Counted from the stretch's first letter, positions 8,367 through 18,348 are shown. The stretch is DNA of 64,000 nucleotides from Kineosporia succinea (GCF_030811555.1 NZ_JAUSQZ010000001.1:186001-250000), one strand, 5' to 3'. Program-made: numbers and translations. Notes: generated from the letters alone by a model not told the origin.

Positions 8367-9053
8367 CTACCCGAGCAGGCCGGGCAGTTCCTTCATGCTG
8401 GTGAAGATGTGCGCGGCCCCGGCCCCGAGCAGGTGCTCGGGACGGCTGTGCGACAGGCTGCCGGGCGGGCAGTAGCCGAACACCGTGGCCCCGGCCGCGA
8501 CCCCGGCGGTGGTGCCGGAGACGGTGTCCTCGATCACCGCGCAGCGGGCCGGGTCCACGCCCAGCCCCGCGGCGGCGGCCAGGTAGACGTCGGGCGCGGG
8601 CTTGCTGCGTGGCATCTCCTCACCGCTGTAGATCTTTCCGGCGAACAGCTCGAGCAGCCCGACCCGGGCCAGCTGCATCTCGACCTTGCCCCGGTCGGCC
8701 CCGCTCGCGCAGGCCACCCGGCCCCCGAACGTGGCGGTCAGCGCCCGGGCCGTGTCACCCGCGCCCGGGATCTCCTCGAGGTCCGAGGCCAGGGCGGCGT
8801 CCCGACGGCGGCGGAACTCGCCCAGCCAGTCCGGCCCGACCCTCACGCCGGTGTACTGCTCGATCACGCCGAACTCGTCTTTCAGCGAGCGCCCGACGAA
8901 CCGCTCGAAGCACTCGACCGGCCCGATGTCCCAGCCCATCTCGTTGAGCATCACCCGCAGCACGCCGTTGGTGATCTGCTCGGAGTCGACCAGCACGCCG
9001 TCACAGTCGAACAGCACGGCCCGGAACGGGGGATTGCGCACCTCGGAAGCCAC
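8367..9053 (-). CDS. HAD-superfamily (beta-phosphoglucomutase-like) phosphatase
   Basis: A 228-residue HAD-IA enzyme. Motif I is LFDCDGVLVDSE with the nucleophile Asp16 and Asp18. A helical cap follows, motif II is CASGADR, and the SKPAPDVYLAAAAGLG lysine region and the acidic motif IV (AVIEDTVSGTTAGVAAG) come later. This pattern fits sugar-phosphate phosphatases and beta-phosphoglucomutases. The substrate cannot be assigned. It ends 21 bases before the start of def, so the two may share a transcript. Confidence 0.87.
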   Translation of the reverse strand: MASEVRNPPFRAVLFDCDGVLVDSEQITNGVLRVMLNEMGWDIGPVECFERFVGRSLKDEFGVIEQYTGVRVGPDWLGEFRRRRDAALASDLEEIPGAGDTARALTATFGGRVACASGADRGKVEMQLARVGLLELFAGKIYSGEEMPRSKPAPDVYLAAAAGLGVDPARCAVIEDTVSGTTAGVAAGATVFGYCPPGSLSHSRPEHLLGAGAAHIFTSMKELPGLLG

Positions 9054-9181
9054 GGCCAGGACGCTAACAGAACCCCCCGGACGTTCTCCGGCGCCGACGA
9101 CGGACGCCCTCAGGCGCGGGAGAACGACCGTACGGCGACGGACGGGTCGTCGAAGGGCCCGACGCGTGAAAGGGTGACGCG

Positions 9182-9634
9182 ATGATTGCCGACGAGATCA
9201 TCGCCTTCGTCCGGAGCCTCGGCGACGTGCACGTGCAGCGCCCCGCACCGGGCGACGGCACCCCGGCGATCGCCTGGGGCGACACGTTCGTCTACTACTC
9301 CCCCGACGGTTCGCTCCCCCGGGCCCAGCCGTTCGTCACGATCGTGACGAAGCAGTACCCCGACGAGCCCCCGGCCGGGCTGGACGCCGAGGGCGCCTTC
9401 CGGGTGAACGTCGCCGCGGGCACCGACGAGTTCCGGGCCCGGCTCGGCCGTGACCCGAAAGACCCGGCCCCGGAAGGGGAGACGCTCGAGGGCCGGATCG
9501 GGGCGCACCCGACCTACAGCTCGCTGGGCTGGCTGGCCGTGCGCAACCCGACCCCCGACTGCGGTGTGCTCGAGCTGATCCGGACGGCGCACACCCAGGC
9601 GGCCAACCGGTTCGAGCGCCGCACCTCGGCGTAG
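9182..9634 (+). CDS. DUF6194-like protein
   Basis: A 150-residue soluble protein (MIADEIIAFVRSLGDVHVQR, AIAWGDTFVYYSPDG, AQPFVTIVTKQYPDEPP, AFRVNVAAGTDEF, LAVRNPTPDC). This set of short motifs is one I associate with the actinobacterial DUF6194 family, which has no assigned function. The start is preceded by GAAAGGGTGA. It is divergent from the HAD gene and convergent with the GH3 gene, with a terminator between. Confidence 0.72.
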   Translation: MIADEIIAFVRSLGDVHVQRPAPGDGTPAIAWGDTFVYYSPDGSLPRAQPFVTIVTKQYPDEPPAGLDAEGAFRVNVAAGTDEFRARLGRDPKDPAPEGETLEGRIGAHPTYSSLGWLAVRNPTPDCGVLELIRTAHTQAANRFERRTSA

Positions 9635-9666
9635 CACTCCCCTCCTGGTCGCTGAACGCCGCAGTG

Positions 9667-9696
9667 GCTCCGGGCCCCGTCACCGGGGCCCGGAGT
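9667..9696. terminator. Bidirectional terminator hairpin
   Basis: CTCCGGGCCCCG and its complement around a TCAC loop lie between the convergent DUF6194-like and GH3 genes, starting about 30 bases after the plus-strand stop and ending just before the minus-strand stop. Confidence 0.75.
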
Positions 9697-9699
9697 CGC

Positions 9700-12102
9700 T
9701 CACACGGTCAGCGTGGCCGTGCGGGTCAGCGCGTCGTCGAGCGAGAGCCCCACGTGCAGCTGGTATTCACCGCTCTCCAGCGCCCACTCCCCCGGTTCCC
9801 GGTGACGCAGAAGGTGCGTCGGCACGTCCACCGTCAGTTCACCCGAATCACCGGCACCGAGGCGGGCCGTCGCGAAACCGACCAGCCACACGGCCGGGCG
9901 TTCCACGGCGCTGTCGGGCTTCGAGGCGTACACCTGCACGACCACCTTACCCTCGCGCGCACCCGAATTGAGGACGCGCGCGGTCACCTTCCCCCCGTCG
10001 CTCACGGCGACGTCGCTCACCTCGAAGGTGGTGTACCCCAGGCCGTGCCCGAAGCCGTAGGCCGGCTTCACCCCCGACCTCAGCCAGGCCTTGTACCCGA
10101 TGTGAATGCCCTCGGCGTAGGCGAGCTTTCCGTCGACCGGGGTGACGTCGAGCACCGGCACGTCGGCCTCGGCCACCGGCCAGGTGGTGGGCAGGCGCCC
10201 GCCCGGCTCGGCGTGACCGAGCAGCACGTCGGCCAGTGCGTGGCCGAACTCCTGACCCGGGAAGTACACCAGCAGCACGGCCGCGGCCGCGTCGCGCCAC
10301 GGCATCTCCACCGGCGAGCCGGAGTTCACCACCACGACGGTGCGCGGGTTGGCCGCGGTGACGGCGGCGACCAGGTCGTCCTGCCGGCCCGGAAGACGCA
10401 GCGACTCCCGGTCGAACCCCTCGGACTCGACCTTCGCGTTCGTGCCGACCACCACAACGGCCACCTCGGCCGCGCGGGCGGCGACCACGGCGTCCTCGAT
10501 CAGCTGCTCGTCGGCGTCGGTGGTGGGACGCGTGCCCACCGCGATCGCCACGGCGTTGGTGAACGCGCCCTGCTTGGGCAGCGTGTACTCGACGTCGATG
10601 CGCACGGTCACGCCCGCCGTCAGCGTCACCGGCGTGGCCGAGGTGGGCGGGGCGAGCAGGCCCGCGCCGAGCTCCTCGTCGTTGTCCACGAGGGTGTCCT
10701 CGAGCACGACCGCGCCGTCGACCCTGAGGGAGAAATGCCCGGTCGTGCCGACTCCGAGGTGCACGGTGCCCGAGGAGTCCGGGGTGAGGTCCAGCGACAG
10801 GCGCAGGAACTCGGACTCGTCGGTGGGGGCGCCGCCCAGCCACTTCACGTCGGTGGAGCGGCGGTCGTCGCCCTTGACCACCGAACCGTCGAAACCGATG
10901 AACTCGGCCCGCATCCCGGGCTCACCGGTGACCGGGTTGCGGGTCTGCGAGAGCGGGAACTCGGAGATCCCGGTCTCGGCGACGGCCCCCAGGCTGTACG
11001 TGATCCCGGTGCCCGGCAGGGCGCTCTTCAGCCCTTCCAGAGCACTGACCACGTGCTCCGGCACCACGGTCGCGCTGCCACCACCCTGGCTGCGGCCCGC
11101 CGTGGCGTTGTGGCCCAGCACCGCAACGGTTCTCGGCCCCCGGAGGGGCAGGATCCCGTCGTTGGCCAGCAGCACGGAGCCCTCGGCGGCGGCGCGGCGG
11201 ATGAACGCCCGGCCGTCGATCTCCGGGGTCTCGTGGTCGTGGGCGTAGCCCTCCAGCGCCCCCACCCGCGAGGCGAGCAGCAGCATCCGGTGCACCTTGT
11301 CGTCGATCGTGTCCTCGGGCACCTCGCCCGCCTCGACCGCCTTGACCAGGGCCTCGCCCCAGGGACCGTCCGGGCCCGGCATGACCAGGTCCTGCGCGGC
11401 GCGGGCCGAGGCGATGGTGCGCACGGCCGTCCAGTCGCTGACCACCACGCCGTCGAAACCCCAGTCGGTCTTGAGAGGCGCCTCCAGCAGCTCACTCTCG
11501 GTCGCGAGCGTGCCGTTCACGTGGTTGTAGGCGCTCATCACCATCCAGCACCGGGCCGAGACGATCGCCTTCTCGAACGCGAGCAGATAGAGCTCGTAGA
11601 GGGCCTTCTCGTCGACGACCGTGTCCGCCGTGTAGCGCTGCGTCTCGTAGTCGTTGGCGACGTAGTGCTTGAGGCAGGCCGCGACCCCGCTGGACTGGGT
11701 GCCCTCGACCACGGCGGCGGCGATCTCGGCACTGAGCACCGGGTCTTCGCTGTACGCCTCGAAATGCCGCCCGCCGAGCGGGGAACGGTGCAGGTTGACC
11801 GTCGGGCCGAGCACCGCGTGCACGTTCTTGGAGCGCGCCTCGGCGGCCGCCAGCCGGCCGTAGTCGCGGGCCAGCTCCCGGTTCCAGCTCGACGAGAGCG
11901 ACGTGGCGGAGGGCAGGTTCAGCGACGGGTGGCGCTCGTCCCAGAACTCGCCGCGCACCCCGGAGGGGCCGTCCGACAGCCGCATCGGCCTCAGGCCGAT
12001 CCGGGCGTTGCCCGCGGTCTGCCACATGTCCTGCCCGGTGAGCAGTTCGACCTTCTCGGCCAGGGACAGCTTCTGGACGAGGGCACCGATCGAGGGGGAC
12101 AT
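9700..12102 (-). CDS. Glycoside hydrolase family 3 beta-glucosidase-like enzyme with PA14 insert
   Basis: An 800-residue GH3 hydrolase. The N-terminal barrel carries RLSDGPSGVRG, the KH pair at 145-146 and the catalytic nucleophile Asp223 in GFDGVVVSDW. The (alpha/beta) sandwich follows with GGGSATVVPEHVVSALEGLK. A PA14-like beta domain is inserted (about 395-530, starting GMRAEFIGFDGSVV), and the C-terminus is a fibronectin-III-like domain. No signal peptide is seen, so it probably acts on sugars taken up by the cell. Its start lies four bases after the stop of the upstream MFS gene, which forms an operon for import and hydrolysis of a beta-glycoside. Specificity is not determined. Confidence 0.9.
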   Translation of the reverse strand: MSPSIGALVQKLSLAEKVELLTGQDMWQTAGNARIGLRPMRLSDGPSGVRGEFWDERHPSLNLPSATSLSSSWNRELARDYGRLAAAEARSKNVHAVLGPTVNLHRSPLGGRHFEAYSEDPVLSAEIAAAVVEGTQSSGVAACLKHYVANDYETQRYTADTVVDEKALYELYLLAFEKAIVSARCWMVMSAYNHVNGTLATESELLEAPLKTDWGFDGVVVSDWTAVRTIASARAAQDLVMPGPDGPWGEALVKAVEAGEVPEDTIDDKVHRMLLLASRVGALEGYAHDHETPEIDGRAFIRRAAAEGSVLLANDGILPLRGPRTVAVLGHNATAGRSQGGGSATVVPEHVVSALEGLKSALPGTGITYSLGAVAETGISEFPLSQTRNPVTGEPGMRAEFIGFDGSVVKGDDRRSTDVKWLGGAPTDESEFLRLSLDLTPDSSGTVHLGVGTTGHFSLRVDGAVVLEDTLVDNDEELGAGLLAPPTSATPVTLTAGVTVRIDVEYTLPKQGAFTNAVAIAVGTRPTTDADEQLIEDAVVAARAAEVAVVVVGTNAKVESEGFDRESLRLPGRQDDLVAAVTAANPRTVVVVNSGSPVEMPWRDAAAAVLLVYFPGQEFGHALADVLLGHAEPGGRLPTTWPVAEADVPVLDVTPVDGKLAYAEGIHIGYKAWLRSGVKPAYGFGHGLGYTTFEVSDVAVSDGGKVTARVLNSGAREGKVVVQVYASKPDSAVERPAVWLVGFATARLGAGDSGELTVDVPTHLLRHREPGEWALESGEYQLHVGLSLDDALTRTATLTV

Positions 12103-12106
12103 CAGA

Positions 12107-13366
12107 TCACTTCACCTTCTTGACGGGCAGCACCGCGAGGGCGCCCAGGATTCCGAATACGCCACCGGTGAGGAACAGCCCGGGATAGCCGCCGGTGGCG
12201 GAGATGATGGCGGGGGCCGCGGCGGGCACCAGCGACTGTGGGGCGGCCTGGGCGATGTTGATGACGCCGAGGTCCTTGGCGCTGTCGCCGTCCTCCGGCA
12301 GCACGTCGGTGACCAGGGCCAGGTCGACGGCGTAGAACGAGCCCATGCCGGCGCCCATGACGAATTCACCCACCAGGAGCACACCGAAGCTCGGGGCGAA
12401 GGCGATGGTGACCAGCCCGGCCACGCCGACCAGCCCGGCCACGACCACGAACGGCTTGCGCACCTGCAGCCGGTCGCTCAGCCAGCCGGCCACCGAGGTC
12501 GTGATCAGCACACCGACCACGTTCACCAGGGTGGCGTAGAAGACCTTGGTGGCTGCCTCATCGTCACTCATGCCGAAATCGTTGATGAGGAACAGCGTCA
12601 GGTAGCTCAGCGCGGTCATCTGGGCACACGTCATCAGGGCCCGGGTGAGCCAGGCCCAGCCCAGGTCCGGGTGCTTGCGGGGGTCGAACACGAAGGCGCC
12701 GAACAGCTTGCCCAGGCCGAACGGCTCGTCCGACTTCTCCTGGGGCCGCTCACGCAGCATCAGCACGAAGCCCGTGATCAGCGCCAGGCCGATCACGCCG
12801 GGGATCAGCGCCTGGGCCACCGGGTCCTTCACCAGCTGCACGAAGAACAGGCCGAACGGGGTGGCGGCGTTGCTGGCCACGCCGATGAGGGCCGCGACCT
12901 TGCCGCGCCACTGCGCGGGCACCTGGTCGGGCAGGATCGCGAACAGGGCGGCCAGCGCGGCGTTGAACCCGCTCTGCGCGATCACCCAGCCCACGATGAT
13001 GAGGGGGACGCCCGGGGCGAAGGCCACGACCACCAGTCCGAGGAAGCCCACCAGGGCCCCTGTGCTGATCCAGAACCGGCGGGCGCCGAAGCGGCTGGTG
13101 GAGCGGTCGGAGAAACGGCCGGCCACCGGGTTCACGATCATCGCGAACAGCGCGCCCAGACCGAGCACCCAGCTCAGGTTGCTCGCCGCGGTATCCGGAT
13201 TCAGGGCGTTCAGCCTCAGCGCGAGCGCGGCGTTGATCGCCGGCAGCAGCGAGATGTAGACGCCGAAGACGGCGAGGGGCATGCCGATCGCGGCCACCCA
13301 TTCCGCTCGGGTGCGCACGGGCGCGGGCAGATCGGCCACGCCGTCATTCTGGACAGTCGTTGTCAC
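12107..13366 (-). CDS. MFS transporter, probable sugar or glycoside importer
   Basis: A 419-residue protein with 12 hydrophobic segments and MFS loop motifs (VAGRFSDRSTSRFGARRFW after helix 2, AGWLSDRLQVRKPF in the second half). The layout resembles the sugar-transporting GPH/SLC45-like branch. I place the start at GTG 13366 because GGAGGA lies just upstream and the next residues (TTTVQNDGVADLPAP) form a plausible cytoplasmic tail. The longer frame to 13432 has no such site. It is the first gene of the MFS-GH3 operon, divergent from a TetR regulator. The substrate is inferred from GH3 to be an oligosaccharide or glycoside. Confidence 0.87.
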   Translation of the reverse strand: MTTTVQNDGVADLPAPVRTRAEWVAAIGMPLAVFGVYISLLPAINAALALRLNALNPDTAASNLSWVLGLGALFAMIVNPVAGRFSDRSTSRFGARRFWISTGALVGFLGLVVVAFAPGVPLIIVGWVIAQSGFNAALAALFAILPDQVPAQWRGKVAALIGVASNAATPFGLFFVQLVKDPVAQALIPGVIGLALITGFVLMLRERPQEKSDEPFGLGKLFGAFVFDPRKHPDLGWAWLTRALMTCAQMTALSYLTLFLINDFGMSDDEAATKVFYATLVNVVGVLITTSVAGWLSDRLQVRKPFVVVAGLVGVAGLVTIAFAPSFGVLLVGEFVMGAGMGSFYAVDLALVTDVLPEDGDSAKDLGVINIAQAAPQSLVPAAAPAIISATGGYPGLFLTGGVFGILGALAVLPVKKVK

Positions 13367-13425
13367 AGCTTCCTCCGGTACTCCCTGACCGCCCCCGATG
13401 GCGGCGGGCTGCAACCTAACAAGCG

Positions 13426-13446
13426 AAACCAATCACTGAAAGGTTT
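13426..13446. promoter_or_regulatory. Candidate operator in the MFS/TetR divergent gap
   Basis: AAACC and GGTTT arms separated by 11 bases lie in an A+T-richer patch between the divergent MFS and TetR genes. This is weak evidence from symmetry and position only. Confidence 0.25.
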
Positions 13447-13525
13447 TGTTGGCAACTCCTGGCCGGATCACAGAAGCGGGTTACCGTGAGAACGTGGCTC
13501 GGTCAGAAGGAGATCAAAGACGCTC

Positions 13526-14110
13526 ATGACCACTCAAACCGCACGAAACCGGTACCCCAAGGGCGAGGCCCGGCGTGAGGCGATCCTCGCGGTGGCCCTG
13601 CGGTGCTTCGCCGACCTCGGCTACCACGGCACGTCGATGCGCGAGATCGCGCGCCGCGCCGAGCTGAGCCAGGCCGGCCTGCTGCACTACTTCGCCAGCA
13701 AGGAGGAGCTGTTCCTGGCAGTGCTGCGCGAACGGCAGATGATCGACAGCCGGGACTACCACGCCGACACCGACGCGGTGGGCTCACTCATCAACGCGGT
13801 GCGGCGCAACGCCTCGATCCCGGGCCTGGTGCGGCTCTACATGCACCTGCTCGACGTGGCCGCGGACAGCGACATCGCGTTCGAGTACTTCGACAAGCGT
13901 TACGATTTCGCGCGCGACCTGATCGCCGACGCGATCCGCGACGCGCAGCGCGCGGGCACCGTGCGGGCCGACCTCGACCCGGCGGTGGCCGCGCAGACGC
14001 TGATCGCGGTGGCCGACGGCATGCAGGTGCAGTGGCTGCTCGACGACCGGCAGGCGATGCACCAGCCGATCGAGATGGTGTGGCGGCTCATGCAGAACCC
14101 CGGCTCCTAG
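13526..14110 (+). CDS. TetR family transcriptional regulator
   Basis: A 194-residue regulator. The helix-turn-helix is at about 16-60 (ILAVALRCFADLGYHGTSMR, EIARRAELSQAGLLHYFASK), followed by an all-helical ligand domain (LVRLYMHLLDVAADSD, AAQTLIAVADGMQVQWLLDD) typical of sugar- or catabolism-linked TetR proteins. It is divergent from the MFS-GH3 operon and likely represses it, with a sugar or glycoside as inducer (inference). Its stop codon shares the four bases CTAG with the stop of the convergent sugar dehydrogenase gene. Confidence 0.88.
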   Translation: MTTQTARNRYPKGEARREAILAVALRCFADLGYHGTSMREIARRAELSQAGLLHYFASKEELFLAVLRERQMIDSRDYHADTDAVGSLINAVRRNASIPGLVRLYMHLLDVAADSDIAFEYFDKRYDFARDLIADAIRDAQRAGTVRADLDPAVAAQTLIAVADGMQVQWLLDDRQAMHQPIEMVWRLMQNPGS

Positions 14111-15255
14111 GAGGTGGGGAACCTCAGGATCCGGTCGTCGCCCTCGCGGGTCTCGCCGCGTCCGTCGGTGTTCGAGGTGGTGAGCCACAGCGACCCGTCG
14201 GGCGCGACCGCGACGGTGCGCAGGCGTCCGTACTCGTTCTCGAAAGACGCCGTCGGGGAACCGGAGTCACCGTCGTTCAGCGGGATGCTCCAGAGCCGCT
14301 GCCCCTTGAGTGCGGCCATGTGGACGGTGTCGCCGGCGATCGCGATGCCCGAGGGGGACGCGTCGTCGGTCGACCAGGTCTGCAGCGGGTTGGTGAACTT
14401 TCCGCCGTCGGTGTCCCCCTCGCCCTCGACCTCGGGCCAGCCGTAGTTGCGGCCGGGCTCGATGCGGTTCAGCTCGTCGAGCTCGTTCTGCCCGAATTCA
14501 CTGGCGTAGAGCCGGTCCTCGGAGTCCCAGGCCAGACCCTGCACGTTGCGGTGACCGAGACTGTAGACGGGTGAGCCGTTCTCGGGATTGCCGGGCGCCG
14601 GGTCGCCGTCCGGGGTGAGGCGCAGGATCTTGCCGTTGACGCTGTCCGCGTCCTGCGAGCTCGAGGTGTCACCCGCGTCGCCGGTGCCCACGTAGAGCAG
14701 ACCGTCCGGGCCGAAGGCGATGCGACCACCGTTGTGGTAGGTGTTCTTGGCGATGCCGTCGAACACCACCTCCGGCTTTCCGCCGTCCAGGCGGAACTTC
14801 ACGATCCGGTTCTCGTCGGCCGCCGTGTAGTAGGCGTAGACCATCTGATCGGTGGCGTACTCGGGAGAGACCGCGAGGCCGAGCAGACCGCCCTCGCCCG
14901 AGGCGACCACGTCGTCGAGCGCGTACACGCCCTGCTTGCCGCCACCCTCGGCACGCACCCGCACGATCTTGCCGGAGTCGCGCTCGGCCACCAGCGCGTC
15001 GCCGCCGGGCAGGAACGCCAGCCCCCAGGGCGCTTCCAGGCCCGTGGTCACGGTCTCCGGCGCGCTCAGGTCGATCGCGCCCTCAACGGTGGACGTCGCG
15101 GTCACCTCCGGTGCCGACGTCACCGGCGTGGGGGTGGGCGCGGCCGGGGAGGCCGGCTCGCTCCCGCCCCCGCAGGCGGCGACGGCCGTCACCAGCAGGG
15201 CGGCGGCACATCCACGGGACCAGGGACCAGCGCTCGCAGCAGCCACGGTTACCAC
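14107..15255 (-). CDS. PQQ-dependent-type sugar dehydrogenase (GSDH family) lipoprotein
   Basis: About 382 residues. The N-terminal signal ends in the lipobox LLVTAVAAC, so the protein is probably anchored to the outer face of the membrane. After a Pro/Thr/Ala-rich linker comes a six-bladed propeller of the soluble glucose dehydrogenase/Yli family: LEAPWGLAFLPGGDALVAER, GEGGLLGLAVSP, YHNGGRIAFGPDGLLYVGTG, SLGHRNVQGLAWD and EFGQNELDELNRIEPGRNYG. These include the His and Arg positions used for PQQ and substrate binding in the family. Many actinobacterial members have no proven PQQ use. The start is uncertain: GTG 15255 leaves a compact signal peptide, while GTG 15312 is also open. Confidence 0.83.
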   Translation of the reverse strand: MVTVAAASAGPWSRGCAAALLVTAVAACGGGSEPASPAAPTPTPVTSAPEVTATSTVEGAIDLSAPETVTTGLEAPWGLAFLPGGDALVAERDSGKIVRVRAEGGGKQGVYALDDVVASGEGGLLGLAVSPEYATDQMVYAYYTAADENRIVKFRLDGGKPEVVFDGIAKNTYHNGGRIAFGPDGLLYVGTGDAGDTSSSQDADSVNGKILRLTPDGDPAPGNPENGSPVYSLGHRNVQGLAWDSEDRLYASEFGQNELDELNRIEPGRNYGWPEVEGEGDTDGGKFTNPLQTWSTDDASPSGIAIAGDTVHMAALKGQRLWSIPLNDGDSGSPTASFENEYGRLRTVAVAPDGSLWLTTSNTDGRGETREGDDRILRFPTS

Positions 15256-15391
15256 CCAACCAGGAGAAGGCCCAGACCCGTCCTTCCTACCATCCGCGAG
15301 GGTCCCCGCCACCCGGCCGGAGGCGCGGTGAGGTGCGCGCGCCGCCGGTCCGGGCGTCCGTCGTTCGCCTGCTCGCCGGTCGGGGGACGGG

Positions 15392-16438
15392 TCAGGCGAA
15401 GGTGGAGGCGTCGATCACGAAGCGGTAGCGCACGTCGGAGGCGAGCACCCGCTCGTAGGCCTCGTTGATCTGATCCGCACCGATGACCTCGATCTCGGCG
15501 CCGAGGTGGTGCTCGGCGCAGAAGTCGAGCATCTCCTGGGTCTCGCGGATACCACCGATGTTCGAGCCGGCCCAGGAGCGGCGGCCACCGATGAGCGCGA
15601 ACGCGTTGACCTCGAGCGGGTCCTCGGGGGCACCGACGTTGACCATGGTGCCGTCGACCTTGAGCAGGCGCAGGTAGGCGGTGACGTCGATCCGCGCGCT
15701 GACCGTGTTGACGATCAGGTCGAACGAGCTGTCGAGCTGCGCGAACGTGTCCGGGTCGGACGTGGCGAAGTAGTGGTCGGCGCCGAGCTTCAGGCCGTCC
15801 TCCTGCTTCTTCAGCGACTGCGACAGCACGGTGACCTCGGCGCCCATGGCGTGGGCGATCTTGACGGCCATGTGCCCGAGACCGCCCAGGCCGACGACGG
15901 CGACCTTCTTGCCCGGACCGGCGTTCCAGTGCCGCAGCGGCGAGTAGGTGGTGATGCCCGCGCACAGCAGCGGCGCGGCCACGTCGAGCTCGACACCCTC
16001 GGGGATGCTCAGCACGAAGTCCTCGGTGACGACGATGCCCGCGGCGTAACCGCCCTGGGTCGTCCCACCGTCGGCGGTCACACTGTTGTAGGTGCCGGTG
16101 TTGCCCTTGCGGCAGTACTGCTCGTCCCCGGCGAGGCAGTTCTCGCACTCGCGGCACGAGTCGACCATGCAGCCGACGCCCACCCGGTCGCCGACCTTGT
16201 GCCGGGTGACGTCCGCGCCGACTTCCGCCACGACACCGGCGATCTCGTGACCGACGACCACCGGATAGTTCGCCGGGCCCCACTCGCTTCGGGCGGTGTG
16301 GATGTCGGAGTGGCAGATGCCGGAGTACTTGATGTCGATGCGGACGTCCTTCGGCCCGACATCGCGACGCTCGACGGTGAAGGGCGCGAGCGGCTCGTTC
16401 GCCGAGGTTGCGGCGTAGGCGGGAACCGTGAAGGTCAT
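15392..16438 (-). CDS. Zinc-dependent NAD(P)-alcohol dehydrogenase (CAD/YahK-like)
   Basis: A 348-residue medium-chain dehydrogenase. Catalytic zinc ligands are in GICHSDIH (Cys42) and GHE (His64, Glu65), and the structural zinc cysteines are in the segment starting [13 protein letters not shown] and ending DEQYC. The nucleotide-binding loop is [20 protein letters not shown]. The [17 protein letters not shown] segment is typical of the cinnamyl-alcohol-dehydrogenase/YahK branch, which reduces broad aldehydes with NADPH. The start ATG has GGGAG three bases upstream. The longer open frame to 16870 is antisense to the next gene and is ignored. Monocistronic as far as can be seen. Confidence 0.92.
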   Translation of the reverse strand: MTFTVPAYAATSANEPLAPFTVERRDVGPKDVRIDIKYSGICHSDIHTARSEWGPANYPVVVGHEIAGVVAEVGADVTRHKVGDRVGVGCMVDSCRECENCLAGDEQYCRKGNTGTYNSVTADGGTTQGGYAAGIVVTEDFVLSIPEGVELDVAAPLLCAGITTYSPLRHWNAGPGKKVAVVGLGGLGHMAVKIAHAMGAEVTVLSQSLKKQEDGLKLGADHYFATSDPDTFAQLDSSFDLIVNTVSARIDVTAYLRLLKVDGTMVNVGAPEDPLEVNAFALIGGRRSWAGSNIGGIRETQEMLDFCAEHHLGAEIEVIGADQINEAYERVLASDVRYRFVIDASTFA

Positions 16439-16524
16439 GATCTCCCAAACTCTGCTCATGGATTGTGATGCTTTCCGAGAGTAACCGGAGCTCCACGCAG
16501 CGGCCACCGGCCGCCTCCAGGGAC

Positions 16525-17622
16525 CTACCAGTCCGGCAGCAGACCGGCCATCGCCTCCGGCCGCACGCCCGGCGTGGCCACCGGCAGCGCCCGGCCCTCG
16601 CCCGCGGCGGCCAGCAGCGTCTCCATCACGTCGAGCACGTGCAGCGCCAGGGCACCCGACACCCGGTGCTCCCCGGCGGCCGAGCGCACCAGGTCGTCCA
16701 GCCCGATCCCGCGGCCGCCGTCGACGTAACCCGCCGTCGGTGCAACCTCCTGCCAGGACGGGGTTTCCGCGGTGAACACCGACACCTCGCCGTCGAACCG
16801 GTTGGGGTCGGGCACCGAGACCGAGCCGCCCGAGCCGTAGACCTCGATGCGGGGCAGCCGGGCCGCCCACACGTCGAAACTGATCATCAGCGTCGACACC
16901 GCCCCGGAGACGTGCGTCAGGATCCCGGTCACGTGGGTGTCCACCTCGACGCCGAAAACCGTTCCGGCGCGCGGACCACTGCCGATCACGCGTTCCGGGG
17001 CCGGCCGCGACGACACCCCTGTCACCGTCGCGACCGGGCCGAGCAGGTGCACGAGCGAGGTCAGGTAGTACGGGCCCATGTCGAGCAGCGGGCCACCGCC
17101 CGGGCGGTAGAGGAACTCCGGGTCCGGGTGCCAGCGTTCGTGCCCGGGCGTCGTCATGAAGGCCGTCGCCGCGACCGGCGTGCCGATGGTTCCCGCGTCG
17201 AGGACCGAGCGCGCGGTCTGGATGCCGGTGCCCAGCACGGTGTCCGGGGCGCAGCCGACGCTCCGCCCGGCATCGGCCGCGGCCCGCAGCACCTTCCGGC
17301 CCTCGTCCACGGTGAGCGCCAGCGGCTTCTCGCCGTAGACGTGCTTGCCCGCCGCCAGGGCCGCGAGCGCGATCTGCCCGTGCACGGCCGGGACGGTCAG
17401 GTTCAGCACGACGTCCACGTCGTCGGCGGCGAGGAGCTCGTCGACGGTGACGACCCGGGATTTCGGGTGCCCGTCCGAGAGGGCCTGCGCCCGGGCCGGG
17501 TCCAGGTCGGCGACCGCGACCACCGGCAGGTGCGGAAGCCGTTGCAGCGTGCGGGAGTACTGCCCGCTGATGGCTCCCGCCCCGACGATCCCGACCCGCA
17601 GCGTGCTCAGCGACTCGCCCAC
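16525..17622 (-). CDS. Gfo/Idh/MocA-family oxidoreductase
   Basis: A 365-residue NAD(P)-dependent sugar or polyol dehydrogenase. The Rossmann motif is [20 protein letters not shown], the family EKPLA motif appears as [15 protein letters not shown], and the C-terminal domain contains [21 protein letters not shown]. The GTG start follows GAGAGGGG and lies inside the end of the upstream ThuA gene (16-base overlap), so translation is probably coupled. ThuA and Gfo/Idh/MocA proteins are frequent partners in disaccharide (e.g. trehalose or sucrose) oxidation to keto-sugars. The substrate is unknown. Confidence 0.9.
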   Translation of the reverse strand: MGESLSTLRVGIVGAGAISGQYSRTLQRLPHLPVVAVADLDPARAQALSDGHPKSRVVTVDELLAADDVDVVLNLTVPAVHGQIALAALAAGKHVYGEKPLALTVDEGRKVLRAAADAGRSVGCAPDTVLGTGIQTARSVLDAGTIGTPVAATAFMTTPGHERWHPDPEFLYRPGGGPLLDMGPYYLTSLVHLLGPVATVTGVSSRPAPERVIGSGPRAGTVFGVEVDTHVTGILTHVSGAVSTLMISFDVWAARLPRIEVYGSGGSVSVPDPNRFDGEVSVFTAETPSWQEVAPTAGYVDGGRGIGLDDLVRSAAGEHRVSGALALHVLDVMETLLAAAGEGRALPVATPGVRPEAMAGLLPDW

Positions 17623-18305
17623 AGCATTCCCCTCTCGACCAGAGTGCGCACCACGGGCGTCTCGAGCACGTCGACCGAGTGGCCGGGGGTGGACACGAAC
17701 ACCCGCCCGCTCCCCCACCGCCGCGTCCACACCGCGGGACTGGTGACCGGGCGCGTCCATTCGCTGTAGGGCTGTGCGGCCAGGGTGGTGGTGGCCAGCA
17801 CGTCGTTGTAGTCGTCGGAGAGCACCCAGTACTGCTCGGTGACGAGGTCGAAGGAGCCGATGCCGTCGGTGACCGGGTGATCGGCGGCGGCCGGCAGCAC
17901 GTCGACGCGGTAGGGGATGAAGTTGTCCTCGGGGCCGCCGGCGCGCTCGTCCGGGTGACGGCCCGGGTGGCAGGCGAACTGGCCGCCGACGAGCTGGAGG
18001 TAGTCGGCGGACTCGCGGTAGGAGTCGGCGATGCCGCCGTGCCACCCGGCCAGCCCGGTCCCCGCGGCGACGGCCGCCCGCAGGCCGGCCACCTCGTCCT
18101 TCGTGATGACCGACATGGTGACGCACTGCACCACCAGGTCGATCCGGCCCATCACCCCGGCGTCGGCGTAGACGGCCGGGCCGTCGGAGACGGTGATGGC
18201 GTAGCCGGAGGCCTCGAGGAAGGGGATGAAGAGTTCGGTGGCCTTGACGGGCTCGTGCCCCTCCCAGCCACCCCGGACGATGAGTGCACGCTTCGTCGCA
18301 GTCAC
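17607..18305 (-). CDS. ThuA domain-containing protein
   Basis: A 232-residue protein of the ThuA-like (class I glutamine amidotransferase-like) fold: [20 protein letters not shown] at the start, [20 protein letters not shown] with the conserved HGG, and [19 protein letters not shown] near the end. ThuA proteins act with Gfo/Idh/MocA dehydrogenases in keto-sugar metabolism, and such a dehydrogenase overlaps it directly downstream. The start is a GTG at 18305. The GAGAGGGG near its end serves as ribosome binding site for the next gene. Confidence 0.88.
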   Translation of the reverse strand: MTATKRALIVRGGWEGHEPVKATELFIPFLEASGYAITVSDGPAVYADAGVMGRIDLVVQCVTMSVITKDEVAGLRAAVAAGTGLAGWHGGIADSYRESADYLQLVGGQFACHPGRHPDERAGGPEDNFIPYRVDVLPAAADHPVTDGIGSFDLVTEQYWVLSDDYNDVLATTTLAAQPYSEWTRPVTSPAVWTRRWGSGRVFVSTPGHSVDVLETPVVRTLVERGMLWASR

Positions 18306-18348
18306 GCCACGAATTGTTACATTAGTTCACAGTGTGACGGAAGGTCTT

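Noticed and set aside
9664-12123. An 819-codon open frame opposite the GH3 gene
   Set aside because: It is a shadow created by high G+C: the product is His/Arg/Gly-rich without any fold, while the opposite strand encodes a complete GH3 enzyme.
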